A DNA stretch of 20,362 bases, from the IMG/VR virus record IMGVR_UViG_3300036846_000313, positions 1 through 20,362 of that record; one strand, written 5' to 3'. Position numbers and translations under genes: made by a program. Positions 5,385 through 12,099 of the stretch are shown here, piece by piece (position 1 is the first letter of the stretch; each line of letters begins with the position of its first letter). The notes below the pieces were generated by a model. That model was not told where the DNA came from. It was given only the letters and a program-made list of their open reading frames with translations, and did no database searches. This DNA is from a virus.

Positions 5385-6145
5385 GCGACCGCCACCTCGG
5401 GCAGGATCGGCGCACCGACGGTCGCGGTGCGCTCGAGCGCCCGGAACGCGGCGACCTGTTGCGCGTACAGAAACGCGCGGAACGTGCCCGCGCCGATATC
5501 GAGCGGGAGCACGTCATAACCATCGGCGCGCAGGTGCACCGCCGCGGCGCGGGTCGGGGTCGGCATCGGCACCTCGGTGCCGTCGGCGTCGAGCATCGTC
5601 GCGCAATGCGCGTACGCGGCGGCCTGTAGCGCGGCCTCCGGCCACACACCGGACGCGGAGGTCTTCCAATCGAGGACCCACACCTCGGCCGCTCGGCCGA
5701 GCCGGGCGAGGAGGTCCGCCGCGCCCATGTACCGGTACTCGCGATTGATGACGGTGCACTCGACCGCGAGCTCGGCGACCTGCCAGTCGGTGAGAAACGC
5801 GAGGCATTGGTCGACGTGGTCGACGTAGGGTTCGGGGACGTCGACCTCGGCTCCGCCGATCAGCGCGGCCGCGTACTCGTGGACTTTTGTGCCGCGCACG
5901 GTCGCCGCGCCCCACGACTCGAACCGGCCTTTTTCGATCTTGCGGAGCCGTTGCGAGACGCCGAGCTCGGCGAGCTCGGCCCAATTGTTCACCGCGTAAT
6001 TCGCGGTTTCGCGCGCGGCGGCGTCGATCAGCGCCGGTTTCGGGACGCCTTCGCCGATGATGCGGGTGACCCCGTCGACCGGTTCGCCGTCGAGGAGGTA
6101 GCTGTGTCCGCTACCACGATTGATTCGCCGGGTCGCGCCGGGCAT
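5381..6145 (-). CDS. Cas4/RecB-like (PD-(D/E)XK) phage exonuclease
   Basis: A 254-aa nuclease that would resect double-stranded ends for RecT. The fold's signature is visible: GTKVHEYAA with H89 and E90, E129 in LAVECTVINREYRYMGAADL, D144 in MGAADLLARL, D159-x-K161 in VLDWKTS, and Q174/Y178 in AALQAAAYA. The N-terminus GSGHSYLLDGEPVDGVTRII is typical of actinophage Cas4-like exonucleases. No C-terminal iron-sulfur cysteine cluster is visible, unlike true Cas4. It begins at ATG 6145, nine bases after the excisionase stop, and ends in an ATGA overlap with the winged-helix gene. Together with recT it forms a two-component recombination system. Confidence 0.92.
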   Translation of the reverse strand: MPGATRRINRGSGHSYLLDGEPVDGVTRIIGEGVPKPALIDAAARETANYAVNNWAELAELGVSQRLRKIEKGRFESWGAATVRGTKVHEYAAALIGGAEVDVPEPYVDHVDQCLAFLTDWQVAELAVECTVINREYRYMGAADLLARLGRAAEVWVLDWKTSASGVWPEAALQAAAYAHCATMLDADGTEVPMPTPTRAAAVHLRADGYDVLPLDIGAGTFRAFLYAQQVAAFRALERTATVGAPILPEVAVA

Positions 6146-6154
6146 GGCGCGCGC

Positions 6155-6343
6155 CTACCCGGCGGTCTGCGCCGGCCGGAGGAGGTCGTCGAGCACCCGT
6201 TTGGGGATGCGGTACTCCCGGCCGACGCGCATGTACGTCAGCTTCCCGGCCCACAGGAGCCGGTAGATCACCTTCGGATGCACGCCGAGCTCGGCGGCCA
6301 TCTCGTTCACCGTGAAATAAGAGGTTTCGTGGCGTGTCGGCAT
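6155..6343 (-). CDS. xis: Excisionase-like MerR/Xis helix-turn-helix protein
   Basis: A 62-aa DNA-binding protein with the standard excisionase domain: FTVNEMAAELGVHPKVIYRL forms the helix-turn-helix (about 10-29), followed by the wing KLTYMRVGREYRIPKRVLDD. Such proteins bend attachment DNA to bias the integrase towards excision, or act as early regulators. ATG 6343 is preferred since the domain starts just after it; a GTG at 6385 would add 14 residues of unlikely sequence. The gene is the first of the leftward early operon and lies just across a 247-bp gap from the end of the integrase gene, so int and xis are adjacent on the circle but transcribed one after the other. Confidence 0.88.
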   Translation of the reverse strand: MPTRHETSYFTVNEMAAELGVHPKVIYRLLWAGKLTYMRVGREYRIPKRVLDDLLRPAQTAG

Positions 6344-6590
6344 GATGCTGGCGGACCCCCCAGAATGGTCGCCGTTGCGCTCCACCGGTCCCCGTTACCG
6401 CGTGCGCCGCGTGGTAGGACTGTGCCCCCATGTGGATCAGGAGCCTAAACAGGCCCGTCCAGCCCGGTCGAGAGAACACTCGGGGCCACTTTGGCCGCCA
6501 ATGTCCTGTAGTGGTCTTCAGTACCGTGGAGTACCGAAACTCTGCCCGATTGGGCAGTTAGTCAGTCCGGACTAACTCGACAGAAGACCG
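6344..6590. promoter_or_regulatory. Intergenic gap between int and xis: probable early promoter region
   Basis: This 247-bp gap is one of only two large non-coding stretches. It separates the integrase stop from the excisionase start, both genes reading the same way, so it should hold an int terminator and the promoter of the early operon. It contains two hairpins (listed separately) and a direct repeat AGTACCG at 6520-6526 and 6530-6536, ten bases apart, which could be a regulator-binding pair. I see no convincing -35/-10 pair; the AT-richer bits near 6440-6455 (tttagg on the minus strand) are only suggestive. Confidence 0.5.
6542..6576 (-). terminator. Tandem hairpins downstream of integrase
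   Basis: Two adjacent perfect hairpins follow the integrase stop. One is GTTAGTC/GACTAAC (6557-6576, 6-base loop that continues the palindrome AGTCCGGACT). The other is CTGCCC-gatt-GGGCAG (6542-6557). They share one base. There is no long T-run, as is common for actinobacterial terminators. Either or both could instead be protein-binding palindromes. Confidence 0.5.
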
Positions 6591-7709
6591 TCAGGCCGTG
6601 ATCCGGTCGAGCATCGCACCCATGGCCGCGGCCGCGTTCGCGTGCAGCACCGGCCGCATTTTCGCGTAGACCTTGTGCGTCACCCCGATGTTCGCATGGC
6701 CGAGCATCACCGAGATGTTCTCGAGCGACTCGCCGGCCTCGCGCCACAGCGTCGCGGCGGTGTGGCGGGTCGCGTGGAAGGTGAGCCGGCCGAGCCCGGC
6801 GGCCTCGGTGTGGTCCTGCCACCAGTCGAGGAGTTTGCGGCCGGTGTGCGCGGTGCCGATCGTCGTGGCGAACACCACGTCGGGGTCGTCCCATATCAGC
6901 GCCGCGGCGCGTTCGGCGAGCTGCGCCGTCCGATGCTGACGCAGCGCGGCGACGGTGCGCGCCGGCAGCGTGAGGGTGCGGCGGCCGGCCTTCGTCTTCG
7001 CGGTGGTCACCTTGAGTGTCGGCGGCACCGCGTCGAGGTCGAGGTCGGACCACCGTAGGTTCACACACTCACCGCGCCGCAGGCCGGTACTGATCGCGAC
7101 CTCGGCCAGCGCGGCGAGCCGGTCGCCGCGCACCTGATCGAGCGCGGCGCGTATCTCGTGGTGCTCGAGCGCGTCGTCGATACGCGGTTCGGTTTCGGGC
7201 GGCGGATCGGTGCGCGTCACCGCGTTGTAGGGAACGAGCGGCGGGTCCTGCCGCAGCGCGATATTCAGCGCCCGCGACAACGCGAACCGGGCCTGCGCGA
7301 TCGTCGAGTCGGACAGGCCGCGCTCCTCCATGGTCCGCATCATGCGTTCCACGTCGACCGGTTGGAGCTTCGCGAGCGGGATCGGTCCGAGCTCGGGCAC
7401 GAGGTACAGGCGCACCGCCCGCCGGTAGGCGCGGCGCGACTCCTCGGCCAGCTTGCGGGGCAGGAGGTCGGCCGCCCACAGCTCGAGCCACCGGCCGACG
7501 GTGTACCGGGCCGAGGTGATCGGCCGGCCGGCGTCGCGGTTGGCTTGCAGCGCCCGCATGTTCGCGAGCATCTCGGATTTCTTGCGGCCGGTGACGCGTC
7601 GCCGGTTGCGTTTCCCCGGCGTCGTCGGCGGCAGCTCCACCGTCCCGATCCACAGCTGCCGCGCCTCGTCGAACTGGACTCCGCCTTCGCCGTATCGTCT
7701 CGTGGCCAT
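6591..7709 (-). CDS. int: Tyrosine integrase
   Basis: A full-length 372-aa phage integrase. Residues 1-60 form an arm-binding-type N-domain (RRYGEGGVQFDEARQLW to GRKKSEMLANM), 65-165 the SAM-like core-binding domain (YTVGRWLELWAADLL), and 180-372 the catalytic domain. All active-site positions are present: R211 in STGLRRGE, a Lys in TAKTKAGRR (K238 or K240), H312 and R315 in FHATRHTAA, H338 in MLGHANIGV and Y348 in HKVYAK. ATG 7709 has GAGGAGAGGATC upstream. It would integrate the circular phage DNA into a host site, with Xis needed for the reverse. The 5' flank contains the attP candidate. Nothing suggests decay. Confidence 0.96.
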   Translation of the reverse strand: MATRRYGEGGVQFDEARQLWIGTVELPPTTPGKRNRRRVTGRKKSEMLANMRALQANRDAGRPITSARYTVGRWLELWAADLLPRKLAEESRRAYRRAVRLYLVPELGPIPLAKLQPVDVERMMRTMEERGLSDSTIAQARFALSRALNIALRQDPPLVPYNAVTRTDPPPETEPRIDDALEHHEIRAALDQVRGDRLAALAEVAISTGLRRGECVNLRWSDLDLDAVPPTLKVTTAKTKAGRRTLTLPARTVAALRQHRTAQLAERAAALIWDDPDVVFATTIGTAHTGRKLLDWWQDHTEAAGLGRLTFHATRHTAATLWREAGESLENISVMLGHANIGVTHKVYAKMRPVLHANAAAAMGAMLDRITA

Positions 7710-7745
7710 GTGATCGATCCTCTCCTCGGCCCCACGTCGTGTCTA

Positions 7746-7766
7746 GTGGTGCCGTTCGGTGGTGCC
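7746..7766 (+). repeat. Paired GTGGTGCC repeats, int-proximal (possible arm sites)
   Basis: GTGGTGCC occurs at 7746-7753 and 7759-7766, separated by gttcg (period 13). The same pair, with the same gttc spacer, recurs at 7935-7954. Paired direct repeats of this type on both flanks of a core fit integrase arm-type binding sites. Confidence 0.55.
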
Positions 7767-7847
7767 AACGGCCACCAGGAGACTAACCGCGAACGTAGGA
7801 ACTAGGCGGCACGTAGGGGTACCGACAGGTACTAGAATGTCCTGCTT

Positions 7848-7868
7848 CCGGTATGTGACACATACCGG
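7848..7868. promoter_or_regulatory. Perfect 21-bp palindrome (operator or att core)
   Basis: The arms CCGGTATGTG (7848-7857) and CACATACCGG (7859-7868) are exact reverse complements around a single base, a. This is the most perfect palindrome seen in the gap. It may be an operator for a dimeric repressor acting on the int promoter. It could also be read as an att core with CCGGTAT arms and a GTGACAC overlap, though a symmetric overlap would not fix orientation. Confidence 0.6.
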
Positions 7869-7918
7869 CCCGGCCACCTCGGCGCGCGCGTCAGGCCAGG
7901 TCAGAGGCCGTTTCCGGG

Positions 7919-7938
7919 CCACCTCGAGGCCGAGGTGG
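7919..7938 (-). terminator. Terminator-like hairpin after the holin
   Basis: CCACCTCG (7919-7926) and CGAGGTGG (7931-7938) form a perfect 8-bp GC-rich stem with a 4-base loop about 30 bases downstream of the holin stop, at the end of the whole late operon. There is no U-tract, so it is a candidate intrinsic terminator of the actinobacterial style. It overlaps the first base pairs of the second GTGGTGCC pair. Confidence 0.5.
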
Positions 7939-7954
7939 TGCCGTTCGTGGTGCC
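7935..7954 (+). repeat. Paired GTGGTGCC repeats, holin-proximal (possible arm sites)
   Basis: GTGGTGCC occurs at 7935-7942 and 7947-7954, separated by gttc (period 12). The similarity to the pair at 7746-7766 extends into flanking bases (the following residues read atcgg here and aacgg there). The two pairs lie about 190 bp apart in the same orientation. Confidence 0.55.
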
Positions 7955-7968
7955 ATCGGTCGCGATTT

Positions 7969-8145
7969 CTAGACCAGGAACGCGAGCGTCAGCGCGACCA
8001 GGCCGGCGCAGATAATCGACCGCCAGAGGTCGCGCGCGTAGGCCGCGAGCATGCCCGCGACACCGAACAGGACCGCGGCCACGATCAGGTAGACCAGCAC
8101 CGCGCCGGCCGGCTTGTTTGCCAGGTAGCTGATTGCCGCGAACAT
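7969..8145 (-). CDS. Putative holin (58 aa, two membrane helices)
   Basis: A 58-aa gene directly after the endolysin. Its ATG at 8145 shares the A of the endolysin stop (TGATG), and it ends with TAG at 7969-7971. The product starts [14 protein letters not shown], then a first membrane helix (AVLVYLIVAAVLFGVAGMLA, about 15-34), a short basic loop (AYARDLWR) and a second helix (SIICAGLVALTLAFLV, 43-58). Size, two hydrophobic helices and position next to the lysin are those of a small phage holin that opens the membrane for the amidase. No other holin candidate is seen in this lysis cassette. The alternative is an unrelated membrane peptide; the context makes holin much more likely. Confidence 0.8.
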   Translation of the reverse strand: MFAAISYLANKPAGAVLVYLIVAAVLFGVAGMLAAYARDLWRSIICAGLVALTLAFLV

Positions 8146-8807
8146 CACAGGTCCGTCGGTGCGCCGTAGAACCGGGCCGCCCCGAACGCGAACACTCCGC
8201 CGTCGGCGGCCACGAGCCAGTAGCCGTCACCGTCGGGAGTCGCGCTCATGCCGACCACCGGTGCGGCGAGCGCCTCGCCTCCCATCGATCCGTAAAACCG
8301 GGCATCGCCGTAGGCGAACACTCCGCCGTCGGCGGCCGCGATCCAATATCCGAGCCCGCTCGGTGTGCTGACGATTTCCACCGCGCCACCTTTCGTCGGG
8401 GCCGGCGAGCTCGCGCCGCCGGCCATGCATGCATCGACAATCGCCGGCCATACGTCCATGGTCCGGTCGCCGGGGCACACGGTCGAGCTGCCCGGCGAGT
8501 CACGATGGGCGCGCACGGTCGGCGCGTCGACCACGTAGCCGCGGGCGCGTGCGTCGGCGACCGCGCCGCCGATCAGGTCCACGTCGGCGTCGGACACCTG
8601 GTGTTCCATCCGGTTGCCGGACAGGCACACGTCCACGCTGTCGCCGTTGTAGTTCAGCGTGCCGAACGAGTCCCACACCGTCCTCAGGTGTTCCCAGGCG
8701 GTCGCGCCGATCCAATAGGTGTAGCCGCCGTCCGCGCCGCGGGCGGTGTCTGACGGTGCGCCTGCGCCTTCGTGGTGGACGGTGACGAGGTCGACCGGCG
8801 CGGGCAT
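8145..8807 (-). CDS. Endolysin: N-acetylmuramoyl-L-alanine amidase with GYW-repeat wall-binding tail
   Basis: A 220-aa lysin. Residues 1-130 are an Amidase_2/PGRP-type zinc amidase: VTVHHEGAG with ligand H11, AHRDSPGSS with H101, and VCPGD with C111, as in T7 lysozyme-like amidases that cut the sugar-peptide bond of peptidoglycan. After a Pro/Ala/Thr linker (132-145) come two copies of a repeat, [20 protein letters not shown] (153-172) and [20 protein letters not shown] (195-214). Repeats of this GYW-x-DGG-F-FYG kind are abundant in secreted actinobacterial proteins, notably of Acidimicrobiia, and likely serve for wall binding. ATG 8807 shares TAATG with the stop of the preceding tiny gene. 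No signal peptide is seen, so the holin is needed. Confidence 0.93.
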   Translation of the reverse strand: MPAPVDLVTVHHEGAGAPSDTARGADGGYTYWIGATAWEHLRTVWDSFGTLNYNGDSVDVCLSGNRMEHQVSDADVDLIGGAVADARARGYVVDAPTVRAHRDSPGSSTVCPGDRTMDVWPAIVDACMAGGASSPAPTKGGAVEIVSTPSGLGYWIAAADGGVFAYGDARFYGSMGGEALAAPVVGMSATPDGDGYWLVAADGGVFAFGAARFYGAPTDL

Positions 8808-8938
8808 TAGCCGGCGGCGTCGTCGTCGTCAGGCTCGGGGTCCGGTGCCGGTGCCGGTGCCGGTTCGGTCACCGGCCATTCGCCGGTGTCGACCTCGTCG
8901 CCGTGTTCGCCGTTGTCGGGAGTTTCGGTCGGTGTCAT
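8807..8938 (-). CDS. Tiny acidic Pro/Glu/Asp-rich protein (43 aa)
   Basis: A 43-aa protein, mostly acidic: [20 protein letters not shown], then a [15 protein letters not shown] tail. ATG 8938 has a good GAAAGG ribosome site eight bases upstream, the same signal used by the major tail gene, and its stop shares TAATG with the endolysin. Such disordered acidic proteins between minor tail and lysis genes are common in actinophages, but their role is not known. The sequence is low complexity, so the main evidence is the ribosome site and the coupling. Confidence 0.65.
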   Translation of the reverse strand: MTPTETPDNGEHGDEVDTGEWPVTEPAPAPAPDPEPDDDDAAG

Positions 8939-8952
8939 GGTGTCGCCTTTCG

Positions 8953-9912
8953 TTAGTTCGGAGGAGGAGTGCTGCCCGCGACCGGGCCGATATCTTCGAC
9001 ATACATTTCCCGCCACGGCGCGTTCAGCGTCACCGGGACATAGGTACTGGTCCCGAGAGCGCGCGAGTTGAACCGGGCGAACGTGTGCGGCCCGGCCGTG
9101 AGCGCGCCGACCTCTTTGGAAAAGTCAGACATGAACCGGCCTGCCGATCCGGATGCGTAAAACACGATCTGATGTTGCGCGACCAACGGCGACGCGACCG
9201 TCGGGGACGCGGCCCCGCCGTCGCGCACGTTCAAATACCAGTCGTCGCCCGCCCCGCCGTTCGCAACCTCGTTTTGTTGCACCACGCGGTAACGCCGGTT
9301 CGCTACCGCGGTAAACGCCAGGTCACCTAATACCGCGTCTTTCGTTTCCGCGCCGGGAGACGTGGTGCCGTTCACGGTCGATACCAGCGGCGGCGCGACC
9401 AACCCCCACGGAACATTCCACGGCCGGTTCGTCGGCAGCGCGAGGCCGGACACCGGCCGCCGGTCGGCGATGTTGCCGGCGACGATCGAGGATGAGCCGC
9501 CGGCGACGTAGACCTGCGCGAGCGCGACCGCGCCCGCCGGGATCGCGGGCACGGTCGGTGTCGCGGCCACAACTCCCGCGATCGCGCTGAACACGAAATC
9601 GTTATTTACTCCGCCGTCGAGGTCGTTGCCGCGCGCCTGACACACGATCAGGTCAATGCGATTGTTACCCGCGGCCGGGGCCGCGATCAGGTTGACCGGT
9701 TCGGGCGCGTCCGAGGTGCACAACGTCGTGCCGGTGTTATTCGGGGTCGGGACCGCGACCTGTCCCGGTGCGACGGAGACGGCCATGCCCGCGCCCGGTG
9801 TGACCGCACAGCCCGAACAGGCGGGGATCGGCCACAGCGCGCCGAGGAGCCGCCGGTCGACCCCGGCCGCGTAGGACGAATTCTGTAACCATTGCGGCGC
9901 ATACCTGGTCAT
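8953..9912 (-). CDS. Minor tail protein (probable receptor-binding/tail tip)
   Basis: A 319-aa protein at the end of the tail module. The N-terminus TRYAPQWLQNSSYAAGVDRR and the AGMAVSVAPGQVAVPT strand region, then NNRIDLIVCQARGND and PAGAVALAQVYVAGG, are characteristic of siphovirus distal minor tail proteins of actinophages. The second half (about 185-319) is beta-rich (NRRYRVVQQNEVANGG, AGPHTFARFNSRALGTS) and is likely the part exposed for host binding. ATG 9912 has GGAGGTGACGGC directly upstream. It is followed by the acidic small gene and lysis genes. Receptor binding is inferred from position; no enzyme motif is seen. Confidence 0.85.
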   Translation of the reverse strand: MTRYAPQWLQNSSYAAGVDRRLLGALWPIPACSGCAVTPGAGMAVSVAPGQVAVPTPNNTGTTLCTSDAPEPVNLIAAPAAGNNRIDLIVCQARGNDLDGGVNNDFVFSAIAGVVAATPTVPAIPAGAVALAQVYVAGGSSSIVAGNIADRRPVSGLALPTNRPWNVPWGLVAPPLVSTVNGTTSPGAETKDAVLGDLAFTAVANRRYRVVQQNEVANGGAGDDWYLNVRDGGAASPTVASPLVAQHQIVFYASGSAGRFMSDFSKEVGALTAGPHTFARFNSRALGTSTYVPVTLNAPWREMYVEDIGPVAGSTPPPN

Positions 9913-9916
9913 GCCG

Positions 9917-11206
9917 TCACCTCCGAGTGAGCGCGGATATGTCGCGGTTCACGCGCCGGAACGCGGACCGCAACGTCGCGAGGACTTTGCCGACGGTCAA
10001 CTCGACCTGTTCGTCGCCGTCGTCGCCGATACCGAAATTGATACCGAGGACCCGAACCCCGGTGTTCACGTTCAGGCGGCCGGATTGGACTACGAGCTGC
10101 ACCGTGTCGCCCATGTTCGGCTGGCCGTACTGGTAGGTGCCCGGTGTGAGCACGAGCGTGTACGCGGGGAGGAGCGTCGCCCACAACGCGAGGTCGCCCG
10201 CCGCGTGCTGCACGAGGGTGTTCGTGTCGGTCACGTCGGCGAGATTGTTACCGACCATGAACAGGCCGACGAGCGGCGCGCTCGAGGTCGCTTCCGGGTC
10301 CCACGCGTCGCGCGTCACCTGTAATGCGTCGGCGGCGGAGCTCTGACTGTTGCCGAGCTCGCGGACGTAGTTCGCGTAATCAGCGCTGGTGATCGAGCGG
10401 GTGAGGCCGGCGACGTTCGTGCCGTAGACCAGCGCCATATCGGATCGGATGACACCTTGCGCGGGATAGAACAGGCGCAGGACGTCGGTGCCGGCCGGTG
10501 TGCCGAGCGCGGCCGCCTCGGGTGCGGGCAGCACGTCATAGTCGAACCCGGACTGCACCTTCGCGAGCAGGTCGACCGCCTCGAACACGGTGGAGTCGCC
10601 GTAGTAGGTGCGTTGCCGTATCTGGCCGGACAGGCCGCGTGCTGCGCCGGCCGGCGTCACCGGCGCGGCGATGAGCGGCAGATAGCTGCCCGGCCGCAGG
10701 TCGGTGCCGCCGGTGGTGACCTGTTGCGATGCGAGCTGCACGAGCTGGCCGACAAGCGTGTCCTGGTCGACGTTGTACGGGGTCGGCGCGTTCGAGGTGA
10801 ACATGCGCCGCTCGAGCATCGCGAGATAATCGTGCGCGGTGAACGTCACGACGTGCGAGTCGGCGGTGACCTGGTCTTCGGATTGTGTGATCGGCCCGCG
10901 GAACATGCACACGTCGCGGCCGGCGGCGTCGGACCACCGCCAGGCGAGCACGTCATGTTGGAGCTCTTGGATCAGCGCCGCGGCCGGACTGTGTCCGTCG
11001 AGGGTGAACGTCAGCTGCGCGGCCGCGTCCCACGACTGTTCGAGCCGGCGGCCGCGGGCCTCGTCCAGCTCGAGCATGATCGTTTGTTGCCACGTCGGCG
11101 CAGGTTGCCCGAACGTGGCGAACGTCCGGTCGTGCAAGGTGAGCCGCCACCGGCCCCGGCCGGGTGGCATCACCGCCCGCGCGTCGAGCTCCTCGAGGAC
11201 GGTCAC
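9917..11206 (-). CDS. Tail/baseplate hub protein (minor tail, Gp37-like)
   Basis: A 429-aa protein following the Dit-like gene. The N-terminal third (VLEELDARAVMPPGRGRWRL, then AAQLTFTLDGHSPAAALIQE, then DVCMFRGPITQSEDQV and VVTFTAHDYLAMLERR) resembles siphovirus tail-tip proteins of the Gp37-like (ReqiPepy6) group, in which a beta-barrel hub domain like phage gp27/Tal is expected. The C-terminal part ends in a beta strand and helix segment (TGVRVLGINFGIGDDGDE to VGKVLATLRSAFRRV). GTG 11206 shares GTGA with the Dit stop; the longer frame to 11503 runs over Dit and is nonsense-like. It would close the tail tube at the baseplate. Confidence 0.82.
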   Translation of the reverse strand: MTVLEELDARAVMPPGRGRWRLTLHDRTFATFGQPAPTWQQTIMLELDEARGRRLEQSWDAAAQLTFTLDGHSPAAALIQELQHDVLAWRWSDAAGRDVCMFRGPITQSEDQVTADSHVVTFTAHDYLAMLERRMFTSNAPTPYNVDQDTLVGQLVQLASQQVTTGGTDLRPGSYLPLIAAPVTPAGAARGLSGQIRQRTYYGDSTVFEAVDLLAKVQSGFDYDVLPAPEAAALGTPAGTDVLRLFYPAQGVIRSDMALVYGTNVAGLTRSITSADYANYVRELGNSQSSAADALQVTRDAWDPEATSSAPLVGLFMVGNNLADVTDTNTLVQHAAGDLALWATLLPAYTLVLTPGTYQYGQPNMGDTVQLVVQSGRLNVNTGVRVLGINFGIGDDGDEQVELTVGKVLATLRSAFRRVNRDISALTRR

Positions 11207-12099
11207 GAGAGGTAGCCGTCCTGCCAGGTCGCGACCACCTGACTGACGCCGGTGGTCGACGTGCCGGAAATTGTCATGCCCCAATCGGTGTTCGGGGCGA
11301 GGAGCGGCCACGCGTTCGCGGACCAGTCGATCGCGGTGAGCATGTTCTGTGCCGGGTCGCCGTTGTAGTAGGCGGTGTGCTGGCGGGTGTCCACGTCGAC
11401 ATAGCTGCCGCTCGCGACCATGAACGTGGACAGGAACGCGACCCGGAACGTCGGCCCGGCCGGCGGACTGAACACCACGACGGGGCCGCCGATCGGCCCC
11501 CATATCCGCAGGGTCGGTTGTATCGGCACGTCACCGGGACTGTGCAGCGTGGCGGTGTTCGGACTGCCGCCGGTGCCGGGATACACACGGTCGAAGGTGA
11601 GCGGGTAGGTGCGGCCGGGGATCGTGGCCGAACCGGCCCACGCGATCGCCTGCCGCACGGTCGGGTCCCGCGCGATCGGGTCCGCCGCGACCCACGCGAG
11701 GTGCACGTCGCGTTGCTGGTCGCCGATCAGCTGCCAGTCATAACTCGCGGGCCGCACCGTGAGTGTGTGCTCGAGGCCGGCCGGTGTTCCCACGTCGAGG
11801 ACGTAGTGAAGGACCGGCCGGGCCGATGGGAGCATGAACGGGCCGAACATGCGGGCCACGTCGTCGATCACCGCGCCCGCGCCGGCGAGCGCGGTGATAT
11901 CGGCCGACACCGCGCGCGGCCCCATGAATTGGGTTCGGTCGATTGCGCCGTCGGCGTCGGGCAGGTTGTCGATCACCTCGCGCACGGTCGGCGCGCCGAG
12001 GTCGAGCGCCGAGCAGAAATAGCCGGCCGATTCGTCCTCGAGCGGCACGGTGTTTCCCTGCCAGGTGAGCCACGCGGCCCGGACGCACACCACGGTCAC
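11203..12099 (-). CDS. Distal tail (Dit-like) protein
   Basis: A 298-aa protein immediately after the tape measure gene, coupled by GTGA (12096-12099). The place is the normal one for the distal tail protein in siphoviruses. Visible stretches fit this family: GYFCSALDLGAPTVREV, FGPFMLPSARPVLHYVLD, RTYPLTFDRVYP with the following TATLHSPGDVPIQPTLRIWG (the usual P..P.i.i.G strand of the galectin-like half), and NMLTAIDWSANAWPLL. It would join the tail tube to the baseplate hub. No odd features are seen. The function is assigned by position and by strand pattern, not by a catalytic motif. Confidence 0.84.
   Translation of the reverse strand: MTVVCVRAAWLTWQGNTVPLEDESAGYFCSALDLGAPTVREVIDNLPDADGAIDRTQFMGPRAVSADITALAGAGAVIDDVARMFGPFMLPSARPVLHYVLDVGTPAGLEHTLTVRPASYDWQLIGDQQRDVHLAWVAADPIARDPTVRQAIAWAGSATIPGRTYPLTFDRVYPGTGGSPNTATLHSPGDVPIQPTLRIWGPIGGPVVVFSPPAGPTFRVAFLSTFMVASGSYVDVDTRQHTAYYNGDPAQNMLTAIDWSANAWPLLAPNTDWGMTISGTSTTGVSQVVATWQDGYLS

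Larger units (their letters stand above)
7710..7968. promoter_or_regulatory. Intergenic gap upstream of int: attP/operator candidate
   Basis: This 259-bp non-coding gap between the holin and integrase genes is unusually structured. It holds two pairs of GTGGTGCC direct repeats, one near each end, a perfect palindrome between them, and a terminator-like hairpin just after the holin stop. It must also contain the integrase promoter. A phage attachment site in tyrosine-integrase systems typically combines paired arm sites on both sides of a core, which is what this arrangement resembles. The core itself cannot be fixed without the bacterial attB. Confidence 0.55.

Noticed and set aside
3776-5629. 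617-codon open frame on the plus strand
   Set aside because: It lies antisense to recT, the winged-helix gene and others that have clear family motifs; its translation is Arg/Ser/Ala-rich without motifs, typical of GC-rich shadow frames.
7710-7968. tRNA gene or tRNA fragment at the att candidate
   Set aside because: No cloverleaf or recognisable T-loop (GTTCRANNC in context) could be built; the gttcg bases belong to the GTGGTGCC repeats.
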